Shown here: positions 45,966 to 54,707 of the stretch, one piece after another
Layout: the number at the start of each line of letters is the position of its first letter
Numbering within the stretch: position 1 is the first letter of the stretch
The notes under the pieces: generated by a model
Seen by the model: only the letters and a program-made list of their open reading frames with translations
What the model was told of the DNA's origin: nothing
Databases searched by the model: none
From: Alphaproteobacteria bacterium
GTDB lineage: Bacteria > Pseudomonadota > Alphaproteobacteria > UBA6615
Reading direction: 5' to 3'
Length of the DNA stretch: 64,000 nucleotides
Assembly (NCBI GenBank): GCA_021774445.1
Contig: JAJFJA010000019.1
Location: 177,629 to 241,628, forward strand
Position numbers and translations under genes: made by a program

Positions 45966-46316
45966 ATGAGCGACCGAAACAACCGCATCAATTACATTGA
46001 ATTCCCGATGACGAAGACTGCTGCGACAAAGGATTTCTATCATCAGGCGTTCGGTTGGGAGTTTACCGATTGGGGGCCACATTACGTGAGCTTCTCCGGC
46101 GCGGGGATCGACGGCGGCTTCAACGGGTTCGATGAATCCCAAGTGTCGTCGCCGGGTGTGCTGGTCGTGCTCTATGCGAGCGATTTGCAGCAAACGTTGG
46201 AGAATATCGGTGGCGCCGGCGGAAAGATAACCAAGCCCATCTACGACTTCCCGGGCGGGAGAAGATTCCACTTCCTAGACCCAAATGGCAATGAACTCGC
46301 GGTCTGGTCGGAATGA
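45966..46316 (+). CDS. VOC-family (glyoxalase-like) protein
   Basis: A 116-residue vicinal-oxygen-chelate protein with two beta-alpha-beta-beta units: INYIEFPMTKTAATKDFYHQ at the start and a C-terminal FHFLDPNGNELAVWSE that carries the metal Glu. AGGAG precedes the ATG. It may be a glyoxalase, a dioxygenase or a small-molecule-binding protein; family level only. It follows the oxidoreductase by 25 bases and is convergent with the sugar kinase gene. Confidence 0.85.
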   Translation: MSDRNNRINYIEFPMTKTAATKDFYHQAFGWEFTDWGPHYVSFSGAGIDGGFNGFDESQVSSPGVLVVLYASDLQQTLENIGGAGGKITKPIYDFPGGRRFHFLDPNGNELAVWSE

Positions 46317-46368
46317 GACCGCGGACGATTGGCTCGATGCTTTAGCCCATGGCCGAGCCAGCGACCGG

Positions 46369-47895
46369 CTATGTTTGGGAAAGACTGTGGAGCCGACCGT
46401 TGATTTGGCGGAGCGTGCCGGCCAGATCCTTGTACACTTCGCCATAGAGTTGCGCGTAGAAATCGGTCCAATCCGGCATGGGGTCCACGACGTCGGGCGG
46501 GCGGCTGGTGTGCTCAAGGGCGTGATCGACATTGCGGTAAATACCCGCGGCGATGCCGCCAAAAATAGCCGCTCCGAGGCTGGTACTTTCTCGTACCCGC
46601 GAGACATGGAGCGGCTGGCCGAACACAGCGGCCTTAATGGCAAGCAGCAACCTATTCTGAGTGTTGCCGCCGGTGACGCGGATCTCCTGCAAAGCTGGCA
46701 TGTCAGGCAAGGTGGCCATGGTCTCGATTACGAAGCGTGCCTCCAGCGCCAGGCCTTCCAGCAAGGCGCGAAATAGGCTGCCGCGATCGCTGTCCGCGTT
46801 GAGTCCGAGGAAGGCCGCGCGGACCGGATCCGCGGAAGCCGCCGATGGGCCAAAACGGAGATGGGGAAGGAAGATGCCGCCGCGGGCGCCCGGCGGGATC
46901 TCAGTGGCTTCGGCAATCAAGGTGGCATGGCCGGCGTCCGCGGCCATGGCCTTGCGGAACCACTCGACCGCCCCGCCCGAGCTATAGATGCCGCCCATCA
47001 GGTAGCCGGTGTTTGCGGTGATGGCGCCCTGGAGATAGCCCAAATCGCGGGTAGCCGGATCGAAGCGCGGCGCATCGGTGGGGCGAAACAGGGCCTCGGC
47101 GGTGCCCATGGAGTCGAGCAACATGCCGGGCCGTACGACCCCCTCCGCCACGGCGCCGCAAATGTGATCGTGCCCGCCGACACCGACGACGACACCAGGC
47201 GGCAAACCGACCAGGTTGGCGACATCGTCGCGGACGGGGCCGAGGGCGGTGCCGCTTTGATGGAGCGGTGCGAGCAGCGTCGGGGCGACCCCGGCCGCCG
47301 CCAGAAGATCCTCGGACCAGCGGCGTTGACGCAGGTCCATGGCCAGGCTACGCGATCCGAGGCTGAAATCGGTCGCGGCAACACCACAAAGCTGAAAGGC
47401 TATCCAGTCCGCGACGTTGAGCCATGAGTCGGTCCGGGCGTAAGCCTCCGGCGCATTTTCCTTGAACCAAAGCAGCTTGAACAAGCCGCAAGTGGGGTCT
47501 ATGGCGAGGCCCGTGGCGGCAAAGATCCGCTGTGCCCCAACGATTTGCGCCAGTTGAGCGGCCTGGGGTTCGCTGCGACGGTCATACCAGGCGACGATCG
47601 GATGAACCGGCTCGCCATGCTCATCCAACGCGACGCCGGATTCTCCCATGCTGGCCACGGCGATGCCGGCCACCGGCATGCCGGTGGGAATTTCCGCCAT
47701 GGCCTTAGACAGGGTCTCAACGACAGCCTGCCACAGCGCCCGCGGGTCATGCTCCGACCGACCATCGGCGGCGGTGTTAGTCGGCGTTGGAACAGCGGCC
47801 GCCGCAACGACTTGGCCGGCGACATCGAAAATTAGCGAGCGAACAGCGCTTGTTCCAACATCGATGCCGACTAACAACGGGGCATCGGCGGGCAT
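46369..47895 (-). CDS. FGGY-family carbohydrate kinase
   Basis: Sugar or polyol kinase of 508 residues in the xylulokinase/glycerol kinase family, which phosphorylates a linear sugar with ATP. The N-terminal phosphate-1 motif is LVGIDVGTSAVRSLIFD (8-24); GGHDHICGAVAEG contains the catalytic Asp; RVTGGNTQNRLLLAIKA is the C-terminal FGGY signature. It is five bases downstream of the aldolase gene, so kinase and aldolase form one operon, and it lies beside an ABC sugar importer. Xylulokinase, LsrK-like and erythrulose/ribulose kinase are all open. Confidence 0.9.
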   Translation of the reverse strand: MPADAPLLVGIDVGTSAVRSLIFDVAGQVVAAAAVPTPTNTAADGRSEHDPRALWQAVVETLSKAMAEIPTGMPVAGIAVASMGESGVALDEHGEPVHPIVAWYDRRSEPQAAQLAQIVGAQRIFAATGLAIDPTCGLFKLLWFKENAPEAYARTDSWLNVADWIAFQLCGVAATDFSLGSRSLAMDLRQRRWSEDLLAAAGVAPTLLAPLHQSGTALGPVRDDVANLVGLPPGVVVGVGGHDHICGAVAEGVVRPGMLLDSMGTAEALFRPTDAPRFDPATRDLGYLQGAITANTGYLMGGIYSSGGAVEWFRKAMAADAGHATLIAEATEIPPGARGGIFLPHLRFGPSAASADPVRAAFLGLNADSDRGSLFRALLEGLALEARFVIETMATLPDMPALQEIRVTGGNTQNRLLLAIKAAVFGQPLHVSRVRESTSLGAAIFGGIAAGIYRNVDHALEHTSRPPDVVDPMPDWTDFYAQLYGEVYKDLAGTLRQINGRLHSLSQT

Positions 47896-47900
47896 GCGAC

Positions 47901-48686
47901 TTAGCCAGACCGGCCAATCGCCAAGGCGTCGGCAACGGAGGCACCGTCATGAATGATCGCCCGCATGGCACGAACCACCGCGGCCGGGTCATCGTCCTGC
48001 CAGATGTTACGCCCGAATACGACGCCCTTGCCACCGCCGGCTATTGCGCCGTGCACGACCTCGAGTGCGGCGTCGATGGTATCCATGCGCACGCCACCGG
48101 CGATCAAGACCGGCAGCGGACAGGTCTCGGTAACGTGGCGGAAACTCTCAGAACTGCCGGTGTAATAAGTCTTGACGATGTCGGCCCCGAGTTCGAATGC
48201 TATGCGCGATGCCGACGCCATGGCCTTGGCGTCGGTGGTATTGGGGATGCGGTCGGTGGGACATGGCAGCGCCTCAACCATCACCGGCAAACCGTCGCTG
48301 GCGCAGTCGCCGACGACACGGGCGACGATCTCATAAGTGCGCATCTCGACATCGCCACCCATGAAGCCCATGAGGCAGACGCCATCGACCCCAAGGCGGC
48401 GCGCATCCTCCACCGTGTGCAGCAGGCTCCACTCGGAATATTCCAGCCAATCCTCGCGATAGATGGACGGGCCGCCGTCGAGACGGAGGAAGGTCGGCAC
48501 GCGGCCGATTAGGCGATCGTGGAAATGCTTGACCACGCCGTAGGTCGTCATGACGCCATCGGCGCCGGCATCAAGCACCCGATCAAGGGTCTTGCCGACA
48601 TTCTCGAGGCCCGGAACAACGCCAAGGGTCCGAGCGTGGTCCATGGCGACGACAAGGGCGCTGTCACCGAGTTTCAGTCTGGACAC
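47901..48686 (-). CDS. class I aldolase, LsrF/fructose-bisphosphate aldolase-like
   Basis: Schiff-base aldolase of the DeoC/FbaB (LsrF) family, about 261 residues. [10 protein letters not shown] near the start supplies the first substrate residues; the Schiff-base lysine is in [10 protein letters not shown], followed by PVLIAGG, and the phosphate-binding end [20 protein letters not shown] resembles LsrF and archaeal FBA. The start is taken as GTG 48686, preceded by GGAGG; the frame also opens at a TTG 15 bases upstream. It is upstream of the kinase in the same operon, so kinase product to aldolase substrate is the simplest logic. Confidence 0.86.
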   Translation of the reverse strand: MSRLKLGDSALVVAMDHARTLGVVPGLENVGKTLDRVLDAGADGVMTTYGVVKHFHDRLIGRVPTFLRLDGGPSIYREDWLEYSEWSLLHTVEDARRLGVDGVCLMGFMGGDVEMRTYEIVARVVGDCASDGLPVMVEALPCPTDRIPNTTDAKAMASASRIAFELGADIVKTYYTGSSESFRHVTETCPLPVLIAGGVRMDTIDAALEVVHGAIAGGGKGVVFGRNIWQDDDPAAVVRAMRAIIHDGASVADALAIGRSG

Positions 48687-48780
48687 TAGCAACCTCCGCA
48701 ATAGTCTTTATTTGGGCCCCATTGCCCATGGTTTGCCTCTCAGGCCACGACTGACCGATGTCCAGCGCGCATTCGCCTGT

Positions 48781-48858
48781 TTGACAGTTTTATTAATGTA
48801 AAGTAACTTAATTAATCATAGGGTGGGGCGGTCGACGCGGCAAGACCTATGAATCATA
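48781..48858. promoter_or_regulatory. AT-rich divergent promoter/operator for the sugar module
   Basis: TTGACA (48781-48786) is a perfect -35, with TAACTT 17 bases further. Two ATTAAT copies (48792-48797 and 48811-48816) and a TTAATTAA palindrome (48808-48815) lie in the same AT-rich block. TCATAGG (48816-48822) and CCTATGA (48846-48852) form an inverted repeat 23 bases apart. These may be ROK-regulator sites between the aldolase-kinase operon and the regulator. Confidence 0.5.
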
Positions 48859-48895
48859 TGCCGCCGATGACACCGAACCCTGATAGAACGGGTTT

Positions 48896-50140
48896 GTGCA
48901 GATGCCGAGCGGGTTGGCTGGAACAAATCACGGGCACGCCAGGCTCTATAATCGCCGCGTGGTGCTAGAGACAATTCGGGTTTTCGGGCCGCTTTCCCGT
49001 GCGGAAATCGCCCGGCGAACGTCGCTGATGTTTCCGACCGTATCCAATATCGTCGGCGAATTCGTGCAGCAAGATATCGTTCGTACGGTGGGCCGCGCCA
49101 AAGGCGCGCGGGGACAGCCTGCGGTCTTGGTGGCGCTCAACCAAGACGCGGCTTTCACCTTCGGCTTGCATCTGGATCGCAATCAGATCCGCGGATTGCT
49201 GGTAGATCTGGCGGGCAACGTGCGGGCGCAGGAGGTCTATTGGACCGAGGCGCCAAGTGCCAGCGCGACCTTCGATGTATTCGATCAAATGACCCAGCGA
49301 CTGCTCGACTCCTCCGGCATACAACATGACGACGTAATCGGCGCCGGCTTGGTCCTGCCCGGGCCGGTCGACGACGAGACGCAGACGACCGCGGGTCTGC
49401 CCCATCCCGAATGGCGGGACGCGCAGATCATGGAACGGCTCTCCGACTTGCTCGGGGTACCGGTCAGCGTCGAGCGCGATGCGCAGGCGGCGGCGCTTGG
49501 CGAGAGACTGCATGGCGACGGCCACGCGGTGCAGGACTTTTTCTATATCTGTTTTGGAATCGGCGTCGGCGGTGGCCTGATTCTGGGCGGACAACCCTAT
49601 CGCGGTCGACATGGCTATGCCGGAGAAATCGGTCACTATCTTTCCGTGCGCGACGGACGGCCTTGCCTTTGCGGCAATCGCGGGTGTCTGGAGACTTATT
49701 GCTCACTAGGCGCGCTGTTAAGCGATTGCGGCATCACGATCTCGGGCGAAGGCGTCCACCAACATCTCACTGAGCTGTTTGAGCGCCGCGACCCGACATT
49801 GCTTGCGTGGTTGGATCGCGCGGCCGACCACATGGCTCCAGCGCTGATGACGCTCGAGAATGTCCTGGATGTCGAGACGATCTTCTTCGGCGGCCAGTGG
49901 CCGGCGCCGCTCTTCGAAGCGTTGATCGCCAGGTTGGAGCCGGTGCTGAAAGACATGCGAATGGCCGGCAAGAACGGATATCCGAAGCTTCAGCGAGCGA
50001 CAACGGGAGAGAATGCGGCGGCGCTCGGCGCAGCGGTGCTGCCATTGTTTGAGATCTTGGCGCCGAACCCGGAATTGCTGAAAAAACGGTCGGAAAAGAC
50101 CAATGCGGGCGACGGGCGAATGGCGGCCTTACGACTATGA
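48896..50140 (+). CDS. ROK-family transcriptional regulator
   Basis: Sugar-responsive repressor of 414 residues. A winged helix-turn-helix (about 30-70, ETIRVFGPLSRAEIARRT onward) is followed by an ROK sugar-kinase-like domain with IGVGGGLILGG and the zinc motif CLCGNRGCLETYCS (about 260-273). It is divergent from the aldolase-kinase operon and upstream of the ABC importer, which suggests that it controls both. It starts at GTG, with an ATG two codons later. It resembles NagC/XylR-type repressors in layout; the effector sugar is unknown. Confidence 0.9.
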   Translation: MQMPSGLAGTNHGHARLYNRRVVLETIRVFGPLSRAEIARRTSLMFPTVSNIVGEFVQQDIVRTVGRAKGARGQPAVLVALNQDAAFTFGLHLDRNQIRGLLVDLAGNVRAQEVYWTEAPSASATFDVFDQMTQRLLDSSGIQHDDVIGAGLVLPGPVDDETQTTAGLPHPEWRDAQIMERLSDLLGVPVSVERDAQAAALGERLHGDGHAVQDFFYICFGIGVGGGLILGGQPYRGRHGYAGEIGHYLSVRDGRPCLCGNRGCLETYCSLGALLSDCGITISGEGVHQHLTELFERRDPTLLAWLDRAADHMAPALMTLENVLDVETIFFGGQWPAPLFEALIARLEPVLKDMRMAGKNGYPKLQRATTGENAAALGAAVLPLFEILAPNPELLKKRSEKTNAGDGRMAALRL

Positions 50141-50238
50141 CGCGCGCCGAGACGACCGGGTCGATGAGTCCGTTTTTGGTGGAGGCGGCGACTGAGCCGG
50201 CTCATAACGTAGCAGAAGGAGGACGTTGAGGCAGTTTC

Positions 50239-50349
50239 ATGCATTACGAGAGGTTCGGGCGCTGGTATAGTCCCGATGCCGAATACGCAACGTTGGGCCA
50301 GGCAGCTTTCGTCAAGAGGCTGGCGGTGGTCGATGTTGCTGTCAAATAA
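50239..50349 (+). CDS. possible small ORF before the ABC importer
   Basis: A 36-codon frame lies between the ROK gene and the sugar-binding protein gene. AAGGAGG (50217-50223) is upstream but 15 bases from the ATG, too far for a typical site. The product is hydrophilic with an alanine/valine-rich tail and no known motif. It is listed as a weak candidate for a leader peptide. Confidence 0.2.
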   Translation: MHYERFGRWYSPDAEYATLGQAAFVKRLAVVDVAVK

Positions 50350-50368
50350 CAAACCACGGGAGTGAACT

Positions 50369-51346
50369 ATGTTCAAGATTATCGGAGTGCCGTTGGCGGC
50401 ACTCGCGCTTTCGGTAGCGCCGCTTGCGGCCAGCGCACAGGACGACCAAATCACGATCGGATTCTTGCCTGGTGTCGTTGACCCCTTTTATCAAGTCATG
50501 GAGCTCGGCGTTAACGCCGCCGCGGAGGATTTGGGCGTCAAGGTCGTGACCCAGATTCCCGCGACTTGGGGCGTCGAGGTGCAGACACCGCTGCTCGATG
50601 CGATGATTGCCCGCGGCGACCTGGACTACATCGTCACGGCACCCACCGACAAGGAGCAGATGGTAGGCCCGCTGCAATCCGCAATTGACGCCGGCATCAA
50701 GGTCATCACGGTTGATACCTTCCTCGGCGACGGCGACTATGCCAACGGTCCGGTCACCTTCCCGATCAGCTATATCGGTTCCGACAATGTCGAGGGCGGC
50801 AGGATATCCGCCCGCGGTCTGGCCAAAGCAATCGACGGCAAAGGCAAGGTCTATATCAATTCGACCAACCCGAATGTGAGTTCGGTCGAGGGCCGGGCTG
50901 TTGGTTTCAACGAGGTCATGGACAACGAATATCCTGACATCGAGGTCGTCGGTCTCGACTTCAACCTCGACGACCAGAACACCGCTGTGCAACAGACGGC
51001 CGCTACTCTCGCCCGCGTGCCTGACCTGGCCGGCGTGTTTGGGACCAATGTGTTCAGCGCCAACGGTGCTGGTACCGCCGTCGTCAACGCCGGTCTGGGC
51101 GGTGAAGTTCAGGTCGTCGCCTATGACGCAACGAAGTTCGCGATTGAGCAATTGCGTGAGGGGGTGGTTAGCCTGGTATTGGCTCAGAAGCCCTTCGATA
51201 TGGGCTATATGGCCGTCCAGTTCGCCGTCGCCGACGCGGCGGGCGTCACGAGCCTGCCGCGCCGCGTGGAAACAGGGTTCGCCATCATCGACATCGATAA
51301 TCTCGATGATCCGGAAGTTTCGCGCTTCGTTTATCAGGTTCCCTGA
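50369..51346 (+). CDS. periplasmic sugar-binding protein of an ABC importer
   Basis: Substrate-binding protein of 325 residues, type I periplasmic fold (ribose/fructose-like). The signal peptide is MFKIIGVPLAALALSVAPLAASA, with cleavage after ASA. The mature start (DDQITIGFLPGVVDPFYQVM) and PTDKEQMVGPLQSAIDAG match the Peripla_BP_4 pattern. GGGAG is six bases before the ATG. It is the first gene of binding protein-permease-ATPase and is followed by a strong hairpin that would give more transcript of this gene than of the membrane parts. Ligand unknown. Confidence 0.9.
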   Translation: MFKIIGVPLAALALSVAPLAASAQDDQITIGFLPGVVDPFYQVMELGVNAAAEDLGVKVVTQIPATWGVEVQTPLLDAMIARGDLDYIVTAPTDKEQMVGPLQSAIDAGIKVITVDTFLGDGDYANGPVTFPISYIGSDNVEGGRISARGLAKAIDGKGKVYINSTNPNVSSVEGRAVGFNEVMDNEYPDIEVVGLDFNLDDQNTAVQQTAATLARVPDLAGVFGTNVFSANGAGTAVVNAGLGGEVQVVAYDATKFAIEQLREGVVSLVLAQKPFDMGYMAVQFAVADAAGVTSLPRRVETGFAIIDIDNLDDPEVSRFVYQVP

Positions 51347-51367
51347 TAAATCAGTTGAACACTAATC

Positions 51368-51393
51368 CGGGGGTGTTGTTCGCAACACCCCCG
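51368..51393 (+). terminator. TTCG-loop hairpin after the binding-protein gene
   Basis: A perfect 11-base stem CGGGGGTGTTG / CAACACCCCCG is closed by a TTCG tetraloop and followed by TTTC, 21 bases after the stop codon. The weak T run fits partial termination or a 3'-stabilising hairpin in the operon, giving differential expression. Confidence 0.75.
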
Positions 51394-51416
51394 TTTCATA
51401 TCGTGAGGGGGAAAGT

Positions 51417-52565
51417 ATGGCGGAGCGGGAGTCGAGGGCCGTCATAGAGATGGGGGCCATCGGGCCGACGGCGATGTCGTCGTCGAAGAAATTCATCTTG
51501 ATGCTGAGTAAGGTATGGGCGTGGGTTTTCCTCGGCGCGATGATCTTGTTTTTCATTGTTTCGGTGCAAATCACCAGTGACGGCGCCGTCAATTTTTTGA
51601 CCATTCGCAACTCGCAAAACATCCTCGTGGCGATCACGCCGGTGTTGTTGCTGGGGTTGGGCCAAACCTTCGTCATCATCGGCAAGGGCATCGACCTATC
51701 AGTTGGTTGGGTCATGAGCCTGACCTCGGTACTCGCCGCACTCGCCATTCGCGGGGCCTTTAACGATGGGATACCACTGTTCCCGTCGGTTGTTATTGGG
51801 CTTGCCGCGGCGGTCGCCGGCGGTGCTCTGGTCGGGTTGTTTAACGGCGTGATGATTGCGAAATTGAAGGTCCCAGCCTTTATCGTAACTTTGGGCAGTT
51901 CCTTTATCGTGCGTGGCGTGGCGCTTCTGATGGCCGAGAACACAACGGTCAGCGGACTGCCACGGGGAATACGCGACTACGGCAACAACGCTCTTGTCTA
52001 CTATATCCGTGGCGAAGGCGGCGGCCTCTATTTTCTGGAACGCCCGGAGGTTTCCGGCCCGCTTTTGCGCAACCTGGACCGCATTCTCCCGTACCCGGTG
52101 GTGCTCACGGCATTTGTCGTCGCTATCGCCATCTACGCCTTGCGGTCAACGAAATTCGGCCGGCATACCTATGCTATCGGCGGCAATACCGAAGCGGCCG
52201 TGCGTACAGGCATTCCCGTCGATCGTCACATCATCATGCTCTACGTGATGTCGGCATCGACGGCGGGTATTGCCGGGTTCTTGTCGACGCTACGTTTCTC
52301 GGCGGGCTCGGCGGTCATCGGTGATCCGCTCTTGCTGTCCTCCATTGCCGCCGTGATCATCGGTGGTGTCAGCCTGTTCGGCGGCGCCGGCACCGTGGTT
52401 GGGACGGTGATCGGGGCGCTTATCGTCGCCGTGCTAACAACCGGCTTGGTGATGCTGAACGTGCAGCCCTTCTGGCAGTTCATCGTCGTCGGTACCGTCG
52501 TTATCCTCGCTGTCATCATCGACCAGTCGCGCGACCTGATCGTCGGCCGCGCGCAATCCGATTGA
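51417..52565 (+). CDS. ABC sugar importer permease (RbsC/FrcC-like)
   Basis: Inner-membrane permease of 382 residues in the CUT2 (BPD_transp_2) family with about nine transmembrane helices. The GKGIDLSVGWVMSLTS loop, YAIGGNTEAAVRTGIPVDR and the near-C-terminal IGGVSLFGGAGTVVGTVIGA motif identify it. GGGGGA precedes the ATG. It is the only permease of this importer, so it should homodimerise, unlike the fused double permease further right. Confidence 0.9.
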   Translation: MAERESRAVIEMGAIGPTAMSSSKKFILMLSKVWAWVFLGAMILFFIVSVQITSDGAVNFLTIRNSQNILVAITPVLLLGLGQTFVIIGKGIDLSVGWVMSLTSVLAALAIRGAFNDGIPLFPSVVIGLAAAVAGGALVGLFNGVMIAKLKVPAFIVTLGSSFIVRGVALLMAENTTVSGLPRGIRDYGNNALVYYIRGEGGGLYFLERPEVSGPLLRNLDRILPYPVVLTAFVVAIAIYALRSTKFGRHTYAIGGNTEAAVRTGIPVDRHIIMLYVMSASTAGIAGFLSTLRFSAGSAVIGDPLLLSSIAAVIIGGVSLFGGAGTVVGTVIGALIVAVLTTGLVMLNVQPFWQFIVVGTVVILAVIIDQSRDLIVGRAQSD

Positions 52566-52574
52566 GGCCTCTGA

Positions 52575-53357
52575 ATGGACCCGATCCTATCGATAAGAGG
52601 TATGGTCAAACGGTTTGGCGGCCTCGTCGCCGTCAATTCCGTCGACCTCGATGTCTATCCGGGCGAGGTCGTGGCGTTGCTTGGCGACAACGGTGCCGGC
52701 AAGTCGACGCTGATCAAATGCGTGTCCGGCGTGCATCAGGCCGATGAAGGCTCGATCGACTTCCACGGTCAGCGGGTGAACTTCTCACGTCCCATCGATG
52801 CCCAGCGGCAGGGAATTGAGACGATTTATCAAGACTTGGCCCTGGCCAATAATCTCGATGTTGGCGCCAACATCTTTCTTGGGCGCGAGGTGCAGAAACG
52901 CGTTCTCGGTGGCCTGTTTCGTCCCCTAAATGACCAATATATGCTCGACGAGGCGAAGGCGGCGCTGGACGCGCTGGAGATCCACTTTCCCAACCTGGCC
53001 CAGCCCATCGAAAGCCTCTCCGGTGGGCAGCGTCAGGCTGTGGCCATTGCCCGCGCCGTCTATTGGGAAGCCAAGATGATGATCATGGACGAGCCGACCA
53101 ATAACCTCGGCGTCCCGGAGCAGCGTAAAGTGCTGGAGCTGATCCGCAAATTGCGGGACCAGGGTGTGCCCGTCGTGCTCATCAGCCATACCCTGCCCGA
53201 TGTCTTCGCGGTCTCCGACCGCCTCATCGTCATGCACCGCGGGCGCAAGGTGACCGAAAAAAAGACCAGCGAGACCGACACGCAGGAAGTTGTGCAATAT
53301 ATGGTCGGCGCGCTAGACGACACGCACGAAGGGGGAGAGACTCGCGGAACGGCGTAA
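52575..53357 (+). CDS. ABC sugar importer ATP-binding protein (single NBD)
   Basis: A 260-residue ATPase with one nucleotide-binding domain, unlike RbsA-type double-domain proteins. Walker A GDNGAGKST (37-45), signature LSGGQ (148-152) and Walker B MMIMDEP (168-174) are intact. The D-loop reads NNLGV, close to the ALGV form of single-domain FrcA-type ATPases. It should dimerise. It is nine bases after the permease stop and ends the importer operon. Confidence 0.9.
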   Translation: MDPILSIRGMVKRFGGLVAVNSVDLDVYPGEVVALLGDNGAGKSTLIKCVSGVHQADEGSIDFHGQRVNFSRPIDAQRQGIETIYQDLALANNLDVGANIFLGREVQKRVLGGLFRPLNDQYMLDEAKAALDALEIHFPNLAQPIESLSGGQRQAVAIARAVYWEAKMMIMDEPTNNLGVPEQRKVLELIRKLRDQGVPVVLISHTLPDVFAVSDRLIVMHRGRKVTEKKTSETDTQEVVQYMVGALDDTHEGGETRGTA

Positions 53358-53468
53358 GTCGATCCGGCTCCGGGCCCGCCGCGAGACTTGTGCGGCGGCT
53401 GTTGTGACGGTCAAAATACCTGGTCTCGGTGCTACTGCCCGAGGCCATCCTTTTTGGTGAGGACCGAA

Positions 53469-54707
53469 ATGGACGATGCCCCACTGTTCGAACCCAAGGC
53501 GTTCGGTCTTTCCGCCGAGCAATCCGAGCTTGCGGTCGTGGCGCGGACTCTAGGTCGGGAGAAGTTCGCGCCGCGCGCCGAGGCGCTCGACCGTGAGGCG
53601 CGGTTTCCGACGGAAAACTACCGAGATATGCACGAAGCCGGCCTGCTCGGCCTCTGCGTCCCGGCGCAACATGGCGGACGGGGTGCCGACTATAAGACCT
53701 ACGCCCTGACCGCGGCGGAGATCGGCCGCTATTGCGGGGCGACGGCCCTGACCTGGAACATGCATGTGTGTTCCTGCCTGTGGAGTGGGCCGCTGTCCGA
53801 CGATTTGAAGATGACCGACGCGCAGCGAGCGAACCACGAGCGGCGGCGGGCGCTGCATTATGGCAGGATCGTCAATGAGGGGGCTGTTTACGCACAGCCC
53901 TTCTCGGAAGGCGGGGCCGCGGCGGCGGGCATGGCGCCGTTCAGCACACGCGCCACGCGGGTCGACGACGGCTGGATTATCAATGGCAAGAAGATCTTCG
54001 CCTCGCTGGCCGGCAACGCGGACTATTACGGTATTCTCTGCACGCAAGAGGGCAAAGACCCGTCGGTTCGCGACACGATGTATATCGCGGTCCCGGCGAA
54101 CGCCGACGGCGTCAGCGTGGTGGGCGACTGGGACCCGCTGGGTATGCGGGCGACGGTCTCACGGACCTTGCTGCTGGAGAATGTGCGCGTCGACGAGGAC
54201 GCCCAGCTGATGCCGCGCGGCATCTACTATCAGGCGGCGACGCGTTGGCCGCATATGTTCCTGACCCTGTCGCCGACCTATATGGGCCAGGCGCAAGCGG
54301 CCTATGACTTCACGATACGCTATCTGCGCGGCGAGATGCCGGGCACGCCGCCGGTCAAGCGGCGGATGTATCCGACCAAGCAAATCGCCGTAGCACAGAT
54401 GCGGATCATGCTGGAGCAGACCAAGGCCCTATGGTTCCAAGCCATCAGCGAAGCGTGCCCCGACCCAAGCAAGGACCAGATGTTGCGGGCCTACGCCGCG
54501 CAATACACGGTGATGGAGAACGCCAACGAGATCGCGCAATTGGCGATCCGTACGTGCGGCGGGCAGGCGATGCTGAAGTCCCTGGCGCTGGAACGGATCT
54601 ACCGGGACAGCCGGTGCGGCTCGCTGATGCTGCCCTGGACGGCTGAATTGTGCCTCGACCGCCTGGGTCGCCAGGCGCTCTATGAGCGCGGCGAAACAGA
54701 CGATTGA
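53469..54707 (+). CDS. acyl-CoA dehydrogenase
   Basis: FAD-dependent acyl-CoA dehydrogenase, 412 residues from ATG 53469 (GAGGACC upstream); a longer frame from 53388 begins with an implausible Cys-rich stretch. FAD/substrate segments include YAQPFSEGGAAAAGMAPFS and NGKKIFASLAGNADYYGI. The usual active-site glutamate region is not easily identified, so the substrate could be branched or unusual. The stop overlaps the acyl-CoA ligase start by one base, so the two form a coupled pair. A hairpin with the perfect stem CCGCCGC/GCGGCGG at 53376-53398 lies upstream. Confidence 0.86.
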   Translation: MDDAPLFEPKAFGLSAEQSELAVVARTLGREKFAPRAEALDREARFPTENYRDMHEAGLLGLCVPAQHGGRGADYKTYALTAAEIGRYCGATALTWNMHVCSCLWSGPLSDDLKMTDAQRANHERRRALHYGRIVNEGAVYAQPFSEGGAAAAGMAPFSTRATRVDDGWIINGKKIFASLAGNADYYGILCTQEGKDPSVRDTMYIAVPANADGVSVVGDWDPLGMRATVSRTLLLENVRVDEDAQLMPRGIYYQAATRWPHMFLTLSPTYMGQAQAAYDFTIRYLRGEMPGTPPVKRRMYPTKQIAVAQMRIMLEQTKALWFQAISEACPDPSKDQMLRAYAAQYTVMENANEIAQLAIRTCGGQAMLKSLALERIYRDSRCGSLMLPWTAELCLDRLGRQALYERGETDD

